A stretch of 64,000 nt of DNA from Cranoglanis bouderius (GCA_023630585.1 CM042539.1:27415755-27479754), one strand, 5' to 3'. Counted from the first letter of the stretch, positions 23,178 to 37,240 are shown. Made by a program: numbers and translations. Notes: generated by a model not told the origin, from the letters alone.

Positions 23178-26100
23178 TCAGCGCCGTCTTCTGTCTGGAC
23201 TCCTGCTCCGTCTTCTTCCTCCCCTAAGAGAGAACGTGAGAAAAAAAAAAATTTAATCAGATGCACTGTAGATGTAGGGAAATGTATGACATTGCACAAA
23301 CATAAAAAAAAAGAAAGAAAGAAAGAAAGAGGCACAAAGTAGACAATATATGACATTATAAATTCTCTGTCTATGTTCTATGTCTCTGATCAAAGAAACA
23401 AAAGCGAACAAGTTAACAAGCACAGAAAACTACACTTGCTTTTAATTACACTTGTTTTTAGAGCCCTCAGGAATTAACGCTACACCTCCTTGAGTCTCAA
23501 TACCAACATGATTAGTGAGGTTAGTATAGCACCATGTGACGTGACTGCAACTGAATAACCGAACTAACACCGTCTCAAATCACACTCTTCTAAACCATTA
23601 TTAAATGCTAACAGCAACCATTCCCCCCCCCCATTACTGTCAATGTAACTCTGATAAAATGATCTGAGTTAAAAAACTCAATAGTGTTATACAAGAACAT
23701 ATAGCGCAGTGTGATAGGTTTTGTGCTGTTCCACATTCCGTGTCTGTTGTGTAATCCAATCTAAATGAATCCGATCCACTCACCTCCTCTTGCCCTTGGG
23801 AGGCCCTCGAACAAAGCCCCAGTCCACGCTGATGGCTTGACCCATGAGCTCCTGGCCGTTCAGTCCCTCCATGGCAGCCTGCGCTTCTTTATAAGTTTCA
23901 TATTCTACCAATGCGTAGCCCTGTGAGAAACAACAACAAAACAAAAAACCCACAACAATCAAATGAGACTGATTAACAGAAGCAGGGGGACATATTTCTC
24001 TTAAACGGCTCAATGCTGTAGAACTAAAGTCAGAGGAAATCGGCTAATAACACAGAAGAGAAACAGAGCGCTGGAATTTTTTCCCTGTAAAATACTGCCA
24101 CTCAGTGGATGCGGAGAAGGGAAAAAAAAAAATATCAATTTGATTCGGAAGAAAAACCCCGGCCTCAGACAGGGGAAAGTGCACTGCAGCGGTTGTTCAT
24201 CTCGGGCAACATCCTCCAAACACAACAAAATGGTGGTGCAGAGGGTCAACAGTAAACCGATTCGCATCGCTTTGTGCCGTGAAAACGTGTTTTTAACAGC
24301 TTTGTAACGGAATTCTGTTCCTTTCAGACGGATTTCTACTCACGCGATTAGACCACCGAGTGTTTTTATGAGCAAAGATGAACAAGGAAGTTGCCTCATC
24401 TTATACGTCAGTTCTAACCACGCAGAAGTAATTCAGGTAGATCTTTACACGTTTATCAAATTCAGAGACGAGCCGTACACATATGACCTCGCTTCGGCCC
24501 GTCTCTGGGCCGCGTTCAGATCGGAACTTGGGAAATGTCCGAGTTCTGAGTACATCGGATTGCAGCATCAGAGCACACATTATGAACAAAGAAAACCACA
24601 TGATCGTCTAGAGAACATTCCCGGGACCAATTATACGTTACTGCGTGTGTCCGGACGTTACTCGGGCCACAGAAAAGAATGATCTTTAACCCCCTGTTTG
24701 TTTAATGAACAGATGACTTGTGACAGGTTTGTAAAATTCATCACTGCAAAACAAGTAAATAAAATAACTTAAAACCCGCTTTCTGTTTATATGGAATGTT
24801 ATTCATGAAATATCCGCCATTTTTGAACGTATAATTTCAACGTGATTGGAAATTCGGTGTTTAATATTAACCAAATACATAAATAAATAAATATATATTT
24901 TTAAGCCCCTTCAGAAAAACAGATGAAAAGAAACTCTGAACAGGCTTAACGTAAGAAACACTGGAGAAACAGCACTAAACTACTGTCATAATAATAAACG
25001 TTTTAAAGGGGACCTATTATGCAAAATTCACTTTTCCATGGTGTTTGAACCTAAATGTGTGGGCAGTGTGTGTACACAACCACCCTACAATGGTAAAAAT
25101 CCACCCATTTTTTTTTTTTAAATATTCCCCATAAATCATACACAGTGTCTCAAAATGAGTCGTTCACGTTTTCTATCCATTGTGACGTCACAGTGGAACA
25201 GGCCTCGCCCACGACTGGTGACGGACTCTGCCCTATTAGCATAGATCCTCCCCTGACTGAGCTGCACACAGTCCGCCACGTTCTCCGCGCCGGAGCAGCT
25301 ATAGTGACGAGAAGACTGTCTCAGCTCGGTAAGCTTTTGAACATAAGGGTCTTCACGTTCTCCCGGCATCAGAGCCACTGAAGACGCAGTGGGGTAGTTT
25401 TATTTTTGAAGGAAATGTGCCCCCACAAAAATATCTAAATCCGTGTACGTTTGATCGGATCATTTTCCACCAGACTGCTTTGTGAACGAGGGTCAATACA
25501 AAGCAGGATTTGCTGAAGGGTTGATTCTCAGGCATGGATCAATGCCAGCTGTCTGTGATCCAGCTTCATATCCAGAAGACGTAATTATCGCACGTTATAT
25601 TTTGTGAAGGTTTGCATTCTGTTGATGGCCATGCGGCACCAGTTGCATACTGAAGCCTGATTGGCTCTCATATTTTATGATGCAGTAACACTAACGCATA
25701 CATACGCTACATTTTCAGTTGTTTCTTAAAACCAAAAAAATAAATAAAAACAAAAACAACAATCAACCAAAACGTGAGCGAAGGCGGGACTTGCCTTGAG
25801 GTAACCCGTCCTTCTGTCCAAATTGAGGTGCAGGTTCTTGATCTCGCCAAACTCGGCGAATTTGTCGTGGATGTCTTCTTCCGTAGCCTCTTCGTGAACG
25901 CCGGTCACAAACAGGATCCAGCCCTCGACAGCTGCAGACACACAGCAGCCAGCGTCAAAGGTATAACACACAGGGAAATATCTTCACAACAAGCTTCTGG
26001 AGCCAGGTATGGATCAGATGCAGGAGTCGTCGATTGCTCTGGCTCCTCGTCTCGTCGCACAGACACGAACAGAAAATACAACAAACTCACATCTCTGTGG

Positions 26101-27004
26101 TCCAGGCTCATCTCCGTCCTGCTCCACTGTATCGTAATCTTCTCTGACCCTGGACCTCGTGCCTTCGTCTGTAAACAAAACACAAACAACGTTGTTACAC
26201 ATCGCAACACACAAACACATTCATGTTAAATGTTAATGTGAGGTTCTGGAATAAAAGTTTACCAGATCCAAATCCACGTCCCTTTCTCTTCTTGGCTTTT
26301 TCTTTCAGTTTGTGAATGCTTTCTGTAAAATAAGTTTAAAAAAAAAAATTACAACATGAATAAATAAACTGTCTTTTAGAATCACACCAAAAAAACACGG
26401 TTGCACTTTTTTCAGCAGTATGAGCATGGAAACGAACTAGCCTTGAGCAAATTGTAAGTTACATAAGATCTAATATCAATTGGCTTCCTACTCCCTTTAT
26501 AAGCGCACTACAATGAGTAAGAAGTAACCGACTATCTAGTGCACTATGCTCAAACGCACAGCGATTTGGGATACGGCCAGCAAGAACGCTATTACAGTTG
26601 AAACAACAACGCATGCGAACGGTTTCTTTAACAACTCATAAAGCCGTAATTATAAACATCTAAATAAAATTCAAGAAACCACCAGACAAGTCGTCTATTT
26701 AGACTTAAACCTAATTAATCTGATAACTAGTCAGCAAACGCGACCATCAATAGCATCCTGCTAGTGGGAATGTTTGAATTAGCCAGCTAGCATAGCTAAC
26801 AGCGACGGCGGGCGGACCAGGCCCGACCCTGAACATATAAAACATTTTAAACCGAAAACCCTAAAACGTATTCGCTTTTCTTTTTCTTGTTGCGTAAAAG
26901 GAACTCGAGTTAAAATTCATCATAAGATCTAGCATACCGTCGCCATCTTCATCCATAGCAAAGTCCTCGCCTCCCGCTTCGTGAAGATCTAGTACGTCCG
27001 CCAT
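23178..27004 (-). CDS. rbm8a: RNA-binding protein 8A (Y14), exon junction complex subunit
   Basis: Y14 pairs with Magoh in the exon junction complex, which marks spliced mRNAs in the nucleus and acts in mRNA export, translation and nonsense-mediated decay. Six coding exons join in frame: 27,004-26,938, 26,322-26,263, 26,168-26,091, 25,931-25,795, 23,920-23,784 and 23,223-23,178. They sum to 525 bases, that is 174 residues plus a stop, the length of vertebrate Y14. Residues 1-22 are the acidic start (MADVLDLHEAGGEDFAMDED). A Lys-rich stretch covers about 27-38. The RRM runs from about 70 to 150, with RNP2 at ILFVTG (74-79) and RNP1 at KGYALVEY (114-121). An Arg/Ser tail (GRRRSRSPDRRRR) ends the protein. 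Introns 1, 2, 3 and 5 are GT-AG; intron 4 begins GCAAGT and ends CACAG, a GC-AG intron. Identification is firm from sequence. Confidence 0.97.
25004..25380. repeat. Repeat inside rbm8a intron 4
   Basis: It starts AAAGGGGACCTATTATGCAA, which I recognise as the start of a common fish dispersed repeat, and continues through a GTGACGTCACAGTGGAACAG block. It has no coding capacity that I can support. The right boundary is unclear. Confidence 0.45.
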
Positions 27005-27029
27005 GATGCCTGTCCGTGTGTGAGAAGAC

Positions 27030-27110
27030 TAGCGCATGCGCAATAAGCACTTCCGGTTTAGCGTAGCAACCGAATAAAATAGAAATGAAAACGCGGCAAA
27101 ATGGCCGCCT
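27030..27110 (-). promoter_or_regulatory. rbm8a core promoter with NRF1 and ETS motifs
   Basis: Just upstream of the rbm8a ATG are a perfect NRF1-type palindrome GCGCATGCGC (27,032-27,041) and an ETS-type CACTTCCGG (27,048-27,056; CCGGAAGTG on the gene strand). An AAAATGGCCGCC stretch at about 27,098-27,109 resembles a YY1 site. No TATA box is near. This is the usual make-up of a housekeeping promoter. Confidence 0.65.
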
Positions 27111-29633
<2,523 letters not shown>

Positions 29634-30573
29634 TGTAGGGCTAAAATATATAAAGCTAATTACTTAGCCCGCTGCTCTCCTATAACCACCGACGGAAATA
29701 GGTGCAGCGAAGGTTAATGCGTGTTTTAATGTATGATTTAAATATCTGACTCCATTTAATTGATTATCTGACTCCAATAGAATAATCTTCTAGTTAGTGC
29801 TAGAAGTATTAACACTCAGTGTTCTACTGATATTTACTCCTAAGCAGCTTCGAGCGAAGCTTTCATTAAAATGACGTTCCTACGTCAGAGACTTTCATGT
29901 AGCTTCTTTATTAAACCATTATGTTGTCAGCTCAGAGGTTTCTATCAACGTGCAAGCCTAGGCCTTATTTTACTTGTCAGAGGTTCTATTTAAACTTGCA
30001 AGTATTAACCTTTACTTTTGGCTTGTCAGAGGTTGACCTTAAACGTGTCTAACGTATTATACACTTTTAGTTTAAGAAGTTATTCATAATAAGAATACCA
30101 AACATAGACACAGAGAATTTAGAAGTAGAATAACAAATGGATTTAATACGAGATCACAATTAAAAGATACATAAAATAGAGACAAGAGTAACTTACAAGA
30201 TTACAGTCAGCGTCATGAACCTCGGATGCAGGATGGTAAAAGCATCTATGGCAGAAGGCCCTTCGGATGTTACAAGCCTCCCTGATGTTATAAACTTCTG
30301 ATGTTATAAACTTCTGATGTTATAAGCTTTTGATGTTATAAGCTTTTTCTTTCTCTCTACCGAGCAGATCCTCGTAAACCCTTGAGCCTCTTTGAAATGT
30401 AAAGTGACCAGGATACCAAATGGAGATGAAAAAGTGTGTTGTTTGGCAGGGTGGACCCCAATGTGTTTTATGGCAGGACTATCTCACCTTCAGGTGCAGT
30501 ATGTTACTTAAGTTCCCGAGAATGAGTTCCGTGGGAGCAGGAGGTGAAAGGTTTCCCATGCACACCAAGGGGG

Positions 30574-30612
<39 letters not shown>

Positions 30613-30874
30613 TGTGTGTGTGTGTGTGTGTGTAAAGAGCACTTATTACAACATATATTGTAAATGTTATTTCCTAAACTATATGATATTTATGATATCA
30701 CCACATCGTTCACCATGATATATGGACACAAATGATAGCAAACATGCCCTGAGGAATACTGTAATTAAACACAGTTTAGATAACCAGTTTTAGTTCACCT
30801 GGTATCTCTGAAACACATTCCTGATCATTTTAACCTTAATCACATTACTGCCACAATTTTATAAATCTACTACA
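29634..30874 (-). repeat. 3' LTR of element 1
   Basis: 1,241 bases with TGTA...TACA ends. It includes a (GT)n tract at about 30,570-30,633. The motif CTTCTGATGTTATAA occurs in about four tandem versions near 30,285-30,345, against two in the other LTR. Confidence 0.92.
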
Positions 30875-30886
30875 AATCCCTCCTCC
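30875..30886 (-). other. Polypurine tract of element 1
   Basis: On the minus strand GGAGGAGGGATT directly precedes the TGTAG start of the 3' LTR, as expected for the plus-strand primer of reverse transcription. Confidence 0.8.
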
Positions 30887-33207
30887 GGGACGTCTGAATG
30901 CAGAGCCATTTTAACGGCCCGAGAACATGTGGCAGTCATCATAGGTTGAAGGGCAGTGATGTCTACAGGTGATCACAGAGCTGACCAGGACACGACTCCT
31001 GAAGATTCAGTTCCACCAGGCATCTTTAGCTGTGTGGAGTAACTGGTCAGGAATCTTGCTGTCTGGTTTGCACTCTGTTGCAGCTGAAGTCAGTTACTTG
31101 ATGTGGGCTCCTGTGCCCTCCCAGCAGGGTGTGTCTGTCCTTCCAGCAGAAATATGAATCAGTGTCCAGTGGTACTCTTGTCCAAGATGCATGAATGTCC
31201 CATTTTGAAGTTTCTTCTTACTTCCTTTGCGGGACGCAGGAGACCCCATATTTCGAAGAGGTCCTCAATCCTTCAGAAACTTTTCTGTTATTTGGACAAA
31301 CACTTGGATACACTGATATACTTCCATTTGACACATATTGCAACTGTAAACTCAGACTGACAACATACACATGGCATAGTTTCATATTTCATGGAAACAA
31401 CAATGTGGTGAATATTTTTTTTATCTTTAAGTGATTAAACCATTTGGTCCCATTCGATAATCTGATCCTTGATAACAATCTCTAATAAATGATTAAATCT
31501 AGAAAAGTATGCTCAGGATGTATAAAAGGGTGTGCGTTAATGTTACTTAAAAATAACAATATACTCAACAGATATTGAAGGTAAGTTGCTCCTGTACAAA
31601 CTGAACGTATATTTCTCATAGAAGAGTTAATTTAACTCATAATATAGTTTTTAATCTTAAAAAGCCTATGCATGTAGTTCAGCAGCTATAGTGGAAGCAA
31701 ACTTAAATGATTTAATATGGTAGGACTGTGAATAATAAAACTCAAAATAAAATCTCACAAATGTGAAGAATAAAAGGATGTGATATTGGTTCACAAATAA
31801 ACCTGATTTTGTGCTTAACTAGTATGTAGTTATAACAGTTGTTAAACTATATAAATACATTTTCTGCGTGTTGAGTAGACTATACTGATACCCTCCTCAG
31901 GTACTGAGAAGTAGTCTAATATAATCTAGTTGAAAGTTAAAACAAACAAAAAGGTAGAGAAATAAAAAAGAAAAATTAAGTTGTTAATGTGAATGACCCA
32001 TTTTTTTTCTGATATACAAATCTCAGTGGATCCAGAGTTTCTTCTGGAAACACTGGGTGCATGAATAAACATTGAATGGGACACTAGCCCATTACAAAGG
32101 CTTCACACAAACTCTCACACATGCACACACACACACACACACACATTCACACCTAGGGTCAATGTAGGGTGCTTAGAACACCTACTGGCAGGCTAATTCC
32201 TATATGTATTAAGACACCTAGTTTGTGTTTCCTTATGTGTGTCTGTTACTATGTGTGTGACTATGTGTTTTACTTAAGCGTAAGCAATAGAGCATGACAA
32301 GGCATGCTGTTATAGAAAATTAATCAATGGCTTTGAACAATTGAATATTGGGAATTCCACAGCGCTGTGAGATGAATGTAAATAAAATGCTCCAGCAAGA
32401 GGCAATATGACATTTATTTTTTATCAATTAGTGTTGAAAAATTTGGAAAAATCCTGGTGCTAAACCAGGGAGCCATAGTAAAAATAATAATAATAATGCT
32501 CAAGTTGTGAACTGGCTCTATTTATTATCCTGTTGCTGTGTGAGAGCATTTTATATTAACTACAGAGGTGTAGCACCTCTAAATGCTGTGGGGAGAAGCA
32601 TTACAAGTTAAAATTCAACACTCAACTCTACTCCTTTGTAGGGCTTTGTTGGTGTTATTTATGGCAGAAATAACCCACACAATGCCATTAGGGGAGATCA
32701 GAAAATGTTCAACATAGGTAACAGAGTCTTGAATAATCTAATGACTATTTCAAGATCAGATTGTAGTTTTAACCTGAAACATAAGATCACTGGCTGTGGT
32801 TAACATTTACAACTTTGGTAGGCCTAAATGCTACAATTTTTACCCAAACCCAGTCTTATGCTACAATTTTAACTACTTTAGTCTAAATGTACTTCAGTAC
32901 ATTAACAACTGTAACAACTTTAGCTACATTAGCCTAAATGCACTATAATGCATTAACAACTATTCAACATCAGCTAAAGCCACATTAGTCTAAATGGCAT
33001 GTGTTCCTATAAAAACAGTAGTGTTTGTATTTGATGTAAGAAACTGTGATTTTAACAATATAAGCTTAATTCAGATGTCAAAGGGTTTTTAAGCCAGTCT
33101 GTTACAACAGATCTTTATTTGGACATCTCAGAAATCTTTGTCAGGACGGAAGTACATAAAGCACTGAAGGTCATTAACCATGGAATCATCAAAAACAATG
33201 TTTAATA
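30887..33207. other. Non-coding interior of element 1 downstream of gag
   Basis: Only short open frames, none with a pol or env motif. This is where pol would be in a full element. A nested, older repeat lies at about 32,020-32,215. Confidence 0.6.
32020..32215. repeat. Nested fish repeat fragment
   Basis: The run with GGGACACTAGCCCATTACAA, a (CA)n, then CACCTAGGGTCAATGTAGGG resembles a widespread fish repeat with a hallmark ACATTCACACCTAGGGTCAA block. It has been inserted in, or captured by, LTR element 1. Confidence 0.4.
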
Positions 33208-34134
33208 TTAGAGGACAGCTAAGCCCTTTGCTAAAAGCCCTAAAATTCTTGGCACTTCATTAAATAGAGCTGTAAGCTCACACAGTGTTTTTTGCACAGG
33301 CACATTTATGTGAGCTGTATGACCTGAATGTGCATTTTTGCGCCGAAGGAAATAAGGTGGTGGACGTCCGTTCCCTAAAGACCAGCATTCCTGGACTGCA
33401 TGGCCAATTTTGTGGCAGAAGGAACAGAATTTTCCTTGCTTAGTATGTGACTGGGATTGCATATGTTGGTTTAAACTTACTTCTGTGGCTTTAAATTCTG
33501 GCTTCTCATCTACTATCCACTGAACTGACGCAATCTGGCGTTTGTCCCGTCTATTGCGCGTTTCTATTTCGGATGCCCAGCTAACTATCGAATTGAACGT
33601 GTTTGCAGGTGGATTTGCGCCCAAACAAAGTGTCTGTTGCACATGTGGACCTGCATTGTTTTTAAGGTACTCCAGCAGAATCTGATTGTCTTTAGTTGGT
33701 TCAGCAAAGCCGGAGAACTCCTTAAAGGTTACCCAAAGGTGCTCAGCAAATTCTTCAAAAGATTCCTCTCCTTGTTTTAAGCCCATTATTCTGTCCCATT
33801 GTGCCGGAACATCTCCTCTAAGGTCTATAAGAGCTTGTTTAAGTCTTGCTAGCACATCAGTGTTTGTTTCTCCCAATAAAGGATTAATTATTGTGCCATT
33901 TTGTAACTCTCCTGGAATTTTCGACACTAATTCACGTGGGATGGTTGTGAGCACTATCTGCCAAACGTCTCTTAACTCCAGACTAAATGTACTGGCTTCT
34001 AACATTAAGCTACTCCAGTACGGTTCAAACGGACCCGTACAGGGAAGAGGCCCGAGTTTATTTGCATATGCTGCACATTCTTGAAAAGATAGCTGTCTGC
34101 TAATATCAAATCTCTCCCCGTTGGGGCCTGTCAT
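33208..34134 (-). CDS. Gag-like capsid and nucleocapsid ORF of element 1
   Basis: 308 residues. Gag proteins of LTR elements form the particle that packages the RNA. Residues about 90-195 look like a capsid domain. Within them QGEESFEEFAEHLW (from Q121) resembles the retroviral major homology region, although the usual Arg is replaced. A perfect CCHC zinc knuckle, CX2CX4HX4C, is formed by C237, C240, H245 and C250, as in nucleocapsid domains. The start ATG at 34,134 overlaps the end of the upstream ORF by 29 bases in the +1 frame. The two ORFs may be a single gag broken by a frameshift, or two separate products. No protease follows. The reading frame is otherwise open to its stop, and the DNA flanking it is non-coding. 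Confidence 0.85.
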   Translation of the reverse strand: MTGPNGERFDISRQLSFQECAAYANKLGPLPCTGPFEPYWSSLMLEASTFSLELRDVWQIVLTTIPRELVSKIPGELQNGTIINPLLGETNTDVLARLKQALIDLRGDVPAQWDRIMGLKQGEESFEEFAEHLWVTFKEFSGFAEPTKDNQILLEYLKNNAGPHVQQTLCLGANPPANTFNSIVSWASEIETRNRRDKRQIASVQWIVDEKPEFKATEVSLNQHMQSQSHTKQGKFCSFCHKIGHAVQECWSLGNGRPPPYFLRRKNAHSGHTAHINVPVQKTLCELTALFNEVPRILGLLAKGLAVL

Positions 34135-34795
34135 TGTTTTTATCTATGTGTGGTGAGTTAGATGTCTTGGCCCGTGTTGTGCTGAGATTGGGAGGTGGAT
34201 GTGTGAACATTACAGGTTGTGCGTATGCTTGGTCCGTCCCAGCTACTCCAGCTGACTGTACATTTACAGCTGGTTGCTGGTGGGCGGGGCCGTTAGCATG
34301 CACGGGTGAAAGTACAGGAACAGGACTGACTGACTCCAGGGCTAACTTGTAGCGCTTTAACTCACTATGAAGCTTAGCTATGCGTTCATTGAACCCTGTA
34401 CTCTGTTTTTCCCAGTTTTCCCTTTCAGATATCGACCTGTCGATTTGCAGACGCGTTTTCTCCATCTCCTCAGTGTGGTCGCGCTCGGTGTTACGCATTG
34501 TTTCTAGCGCAATGTTTCTTTCTGTTAAGGCTTTCGAGCCGTTGTGATGCAATAAATAGCCAACGGCCGATATAATTTTATTATGCTTAGCCTTATTTGA
34601 GAAAATATTTCTGGCTTTTCTGCTACTCTCCCGTTTATGTTCCAAAAAGAACCAATTTAAAACAGTCTCACTGTTTGTTTTTACATCTATATCTTCAGTC
34701 AGAAGATAAACTAGAGCCTCTCTCACATCTACAGCCCACATTCGCATGAATTCTTGCTGGATTTCGCTAGCCTTTCCCTCAGCCATTGTGTACAA
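34106..34795 (-). CDS. N-terminal Gag-like (matrix-position) ORF of element 1
   Basis: 229 residues, located between the 5' LTR leader and the capsid ORF, where the matrix part of gag would be. Two Met codons (residues 1 and 4) could start it. Residues about 1-90 are predicted helical. About 95-150 is highly charged with heptad-like spacing (ERDHTEEMEKTRLQIDRSIS), which suggests a coiled coil. About 155-215 is rich in Pro, Ala and Ser, a linker-like region. I recognise no named domain. The ORF ends 29 bases into the next one. Confidence 0.7.
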   Translation of the reverse strand: MYTMAEGKASEIQQEFMRMWAVDVREALVYLLTEDIDVKTNSETVLNWFFLEHKRESSRKARNIFSNKAKHNKIISAVGYLLHHNGSKALTERNIALETMRNTERDHTEEMEKTRLQIDRSISERENWEKQSTGFNERIAKLHSELKRYKLALESVSPVPVLSPVHANGPAHQQPAVNVQSAGVAGTDQAYAQPVMFTHPPPNLSTTRAKTSNSPHIDKNNDRPQRGEI

Positions 34796-35461
34796 AGTTA
34801 AGGTTCTTCCTCCGACTGTGCGTGTCGGAGTGCCTGCTACACTGTTGGGTTTCCCGACCCGTTCTACAAATGTCTATATATCGTGCACCTATAGCTTTCC
34901 CTGCTGCTGAGGAGTAAGATAAATTTGTCTTGCCTTAGAGGGGGTCAAACCAAAGCGCAGGCACAAATACTTTCAGTGTAGTGTCAGTGACTTCCTGCTA
35001 ATTCAGGTCTTAAAAAGCTGTTACCAAATGCTCATACAGTCACAATCGGCAGGCAAATTAGTTTCTTAACGCGACCGTTTCTGATTTTTGCACGACGGAT
35101 ATATAATTTTTGTCGCGTCGGGTACTAACTATGAACCTGAGGGTGAAATTGAATTCAGGCCGGGTTACTGAATACAGGCCGTTTAGCGCCACTTTACTAT
35201 GCCGTAGACAGACCACTTAGACACGTCTGGATATTCGTATCAGACGGGTTTTACTTAAACAGATTGTTACAATGATCGCTTCAGAAAAGTGTTTTTACAC
35301 TTAAAAGCCACAACTGTAGGAAGGAATCCTGGCTACTGGATTATTAATATTAAATCACGTGAGACCTTCAGTTGTGTGATTTCAAATCAAACGAGGTTAT
35401 CATGAAAAAGGTTTTAGTCGCGACGGTTAAGTGGTTTTATCACGTTGCAAAGTTATTTTCT
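34796..35461. other. 5' leader of element 1
   Basis: Untranslated stretch between the primer-binding site and the first ORF (minus orientation). No coding potential is seen. Packaging signals would be expected here but cannot be shown. Confidence 0.5.
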
Positions 35462-35479
35462 ATCACGTCGGGGTCACCA
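35462..35479 (-). other. Primer-binding site, tRNA-Trp type
   Basis: The minus strand reads TGGTGACCCCGACGTGAT, the complement of the 3' end of animal tRNA-Trp (ATCACGTCGGGGTCA plus CCA) over 18 bases. It lies 4 bases (GTTT) inside the 5' LTR. The tRNA assignment is from memory of the tRNA-Trp acceptor and T-arm sequence. Confidence 0.85.
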
Positions 35480-35483
35480 AAAC

Positions 35484-36388
35484 TGTAGGGCTAAAATATA
35501 TAAAGCTAATTACTTAGCCCGCTGCTCTCCTATAACCAACGACGGAAATAGGTGCAGCGAAGGTTAATGCGTGTTTTAATGTATGATTTAAATATCTGAC
35601 TCCATTTAATTGATTATCTGACTCCAATAGAATAATCTTCTAGTTAGTGCTAGAAGTGTTAGCACTCAGTGTTCTACTGATAACTCCTAAGCAGCTTCGA
35701 GCGAAGCTTTCATTAAAATGACGTTACTACGTCAGAGATTTTCATGTAGCTTCTTTATTAAACCATTATGTTGTTAGCTCAGAGGTTTCTATCAACGTGC
35801 AAGCCTAGGCCTTATTTTACTTGTCAGAGGTTCTATTTAAACTTGCAAGTATTAACCTTTACTTTTGGCTTGTCAGAGGTTGACCTTAAACGTGTCTAAC
35901 GTATTATACACTTTTAGTTTAAGAAGTTATTCATAATAAGAATACCAAACATAGGTACAGAGTATTTAGAAGTAGAATAACAAATGGATTTAATACGAGG
36001 TCACAATTAAAAGATACATAAAATAGAGACAAGAGTAACTTACAAGATTACAGTCAGCGTCGTGAACCTCGGATGCAGGATGGTAAAAGCATCTATGGCA
36101 AAAGGCCCTTCGGATGTTACAAGCCTCCCTGATGTTATAAACTTCTGATGTTATAAACTTTTTCTTTCTCTCTACCAAGCAGATCCTCGTAAACCCTTGA
36201 GCCTCTTTGAAATGTAAAGTGACCAGGATACCAAATGGAGATGAAAAAGTGTGTTGTTTGGCAGGGTGGACCCCAATGTGTTTTATGGCAGGGCTATCTC
36301 ACCTTCAGGTGCAGTATGTTACTTAAGTTCCCGAGAATGAGTTCCGTGGGAGCAGGAGGTGAAAGGTTTCCCATGCACACCAAGGGGG

Positions 36389-36437
<49 letters not shown>

Positions 36438-36697
36438 TGTGTGTGTGTGTGTGTGTAAAGAGCACTTATTACAACATATATTGTAAATGTTATTTCCTAA
36501 ACTATATGATATTTATGATATCACCACATCGTTCACCATGATATATGGACACAAATGATACCAAACATGCCCTGAGGAATACTGTAATTAAACACAGTTT
36601 AGATAACCAGTTTTAGTTCACCTGGTATCTCTGAAACACATTCCTGATCATTTTAACCTTAATCACATTACTGCCACAATTTTATAAATCTACTACA
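35484..36697 (-). repeat. 5' LTR of element 1
   Basis: 1,214 bases, TGTA...TACA. It is the same as the left LTR apart from about 15 substitutions, a shorter GATGTTATAAACTT repeat block and a different (GT)n length. Confidence 0.92.
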
Positions 36698-37115
36698 GAA
36701 GGCAAAATTCTTATGAACAACGAAATGTACTCATTTCTTCCCTCTTATCCCAAATATAGCTAATCAACCATGTCGTGTAAGGTGCTGGAAACCTGCTTTT
36801 ATATTTATCTATATGTAGAAGCAACATGGATAAGAAGTCAGTCTTGCCCAAAATACCATATTTCCATATTTAGGTATACTTGCTGCAAATCTGAGCTCAA
36901 AATTTTTTCTTTCTCCATGGTATTTGTTCTTGATTTTCTGTCAAATTGTGCTTAAACATGAACTCCTGTATATTATAGGAGTATAACGTATATATCACTA
37001 TAATTCTAAAGGTTGTTTTTTTCATAAATGGCATTGTGATGTCTTGATTTCTTGATTTAAAAGTGATAAAGTGATAAAGCAAGACAGAAAGAGAGAGGGT
37101 GGTGGGTCAGATTGT

Positions 37116-37128
37116 TGAACTTTGACTC
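37116..37128 (+). promoter_or_regulatory. HNF4-like DR1 motif upstream of the apolipoprotein gene
   Basis: TGAACTTTGACTC reads GAGTCAAAGTTCA on the other strand, close to the DR1 pattern bound by HNF4 and related nuclear receptors. It lies about 125 bases before the TATA box. Liver apolipoprotein promoters often carry such sites; binding here is inference. Confidence 0.5.
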
Positions 37129-37240
37129 GATCACCTCAGTGTCATGAAAAGCCTCAAGGTTCGGCAGCCAACACAGCGTTTACACACTGCATCAGGGTGA
37201 TGTCATCAACCAATTATCATCCTTTGCCCTCTGGAGCTGC

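Larger units (their letters stand above)
29634..36697 (-). mobile_element. LTR retroelement 1, gag-only, complete
   Basis: A 7,064-bp element flanked by a 4-bp duplication, GAAG (29,630-29,633 and 36,698-36,701). Its LTRs begin TGTAGGGC and end CTACTACA. Gag runs on the minus strand, so the right LTR is the 5' LTR. A tRNA-Trp primer-binding site lies 4 bases inside it, and a polypurine tract abuts the left LTR. Between gag and the 3' LTR are about 2.3 kb without any reverse transcriptase, integrase, protease or envelope frame. The LTRs differ by roughly 15 substitutions and a few indels by eye, so the insertion is not very recent. I infer a non-autonomous element. Confidence 0.9.

Noticed and set aside
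33686..34352. Plus-strand frames of 132 and 72 codons
   Set aside because: Antisense shadows of the two gag ORFs of element 1.
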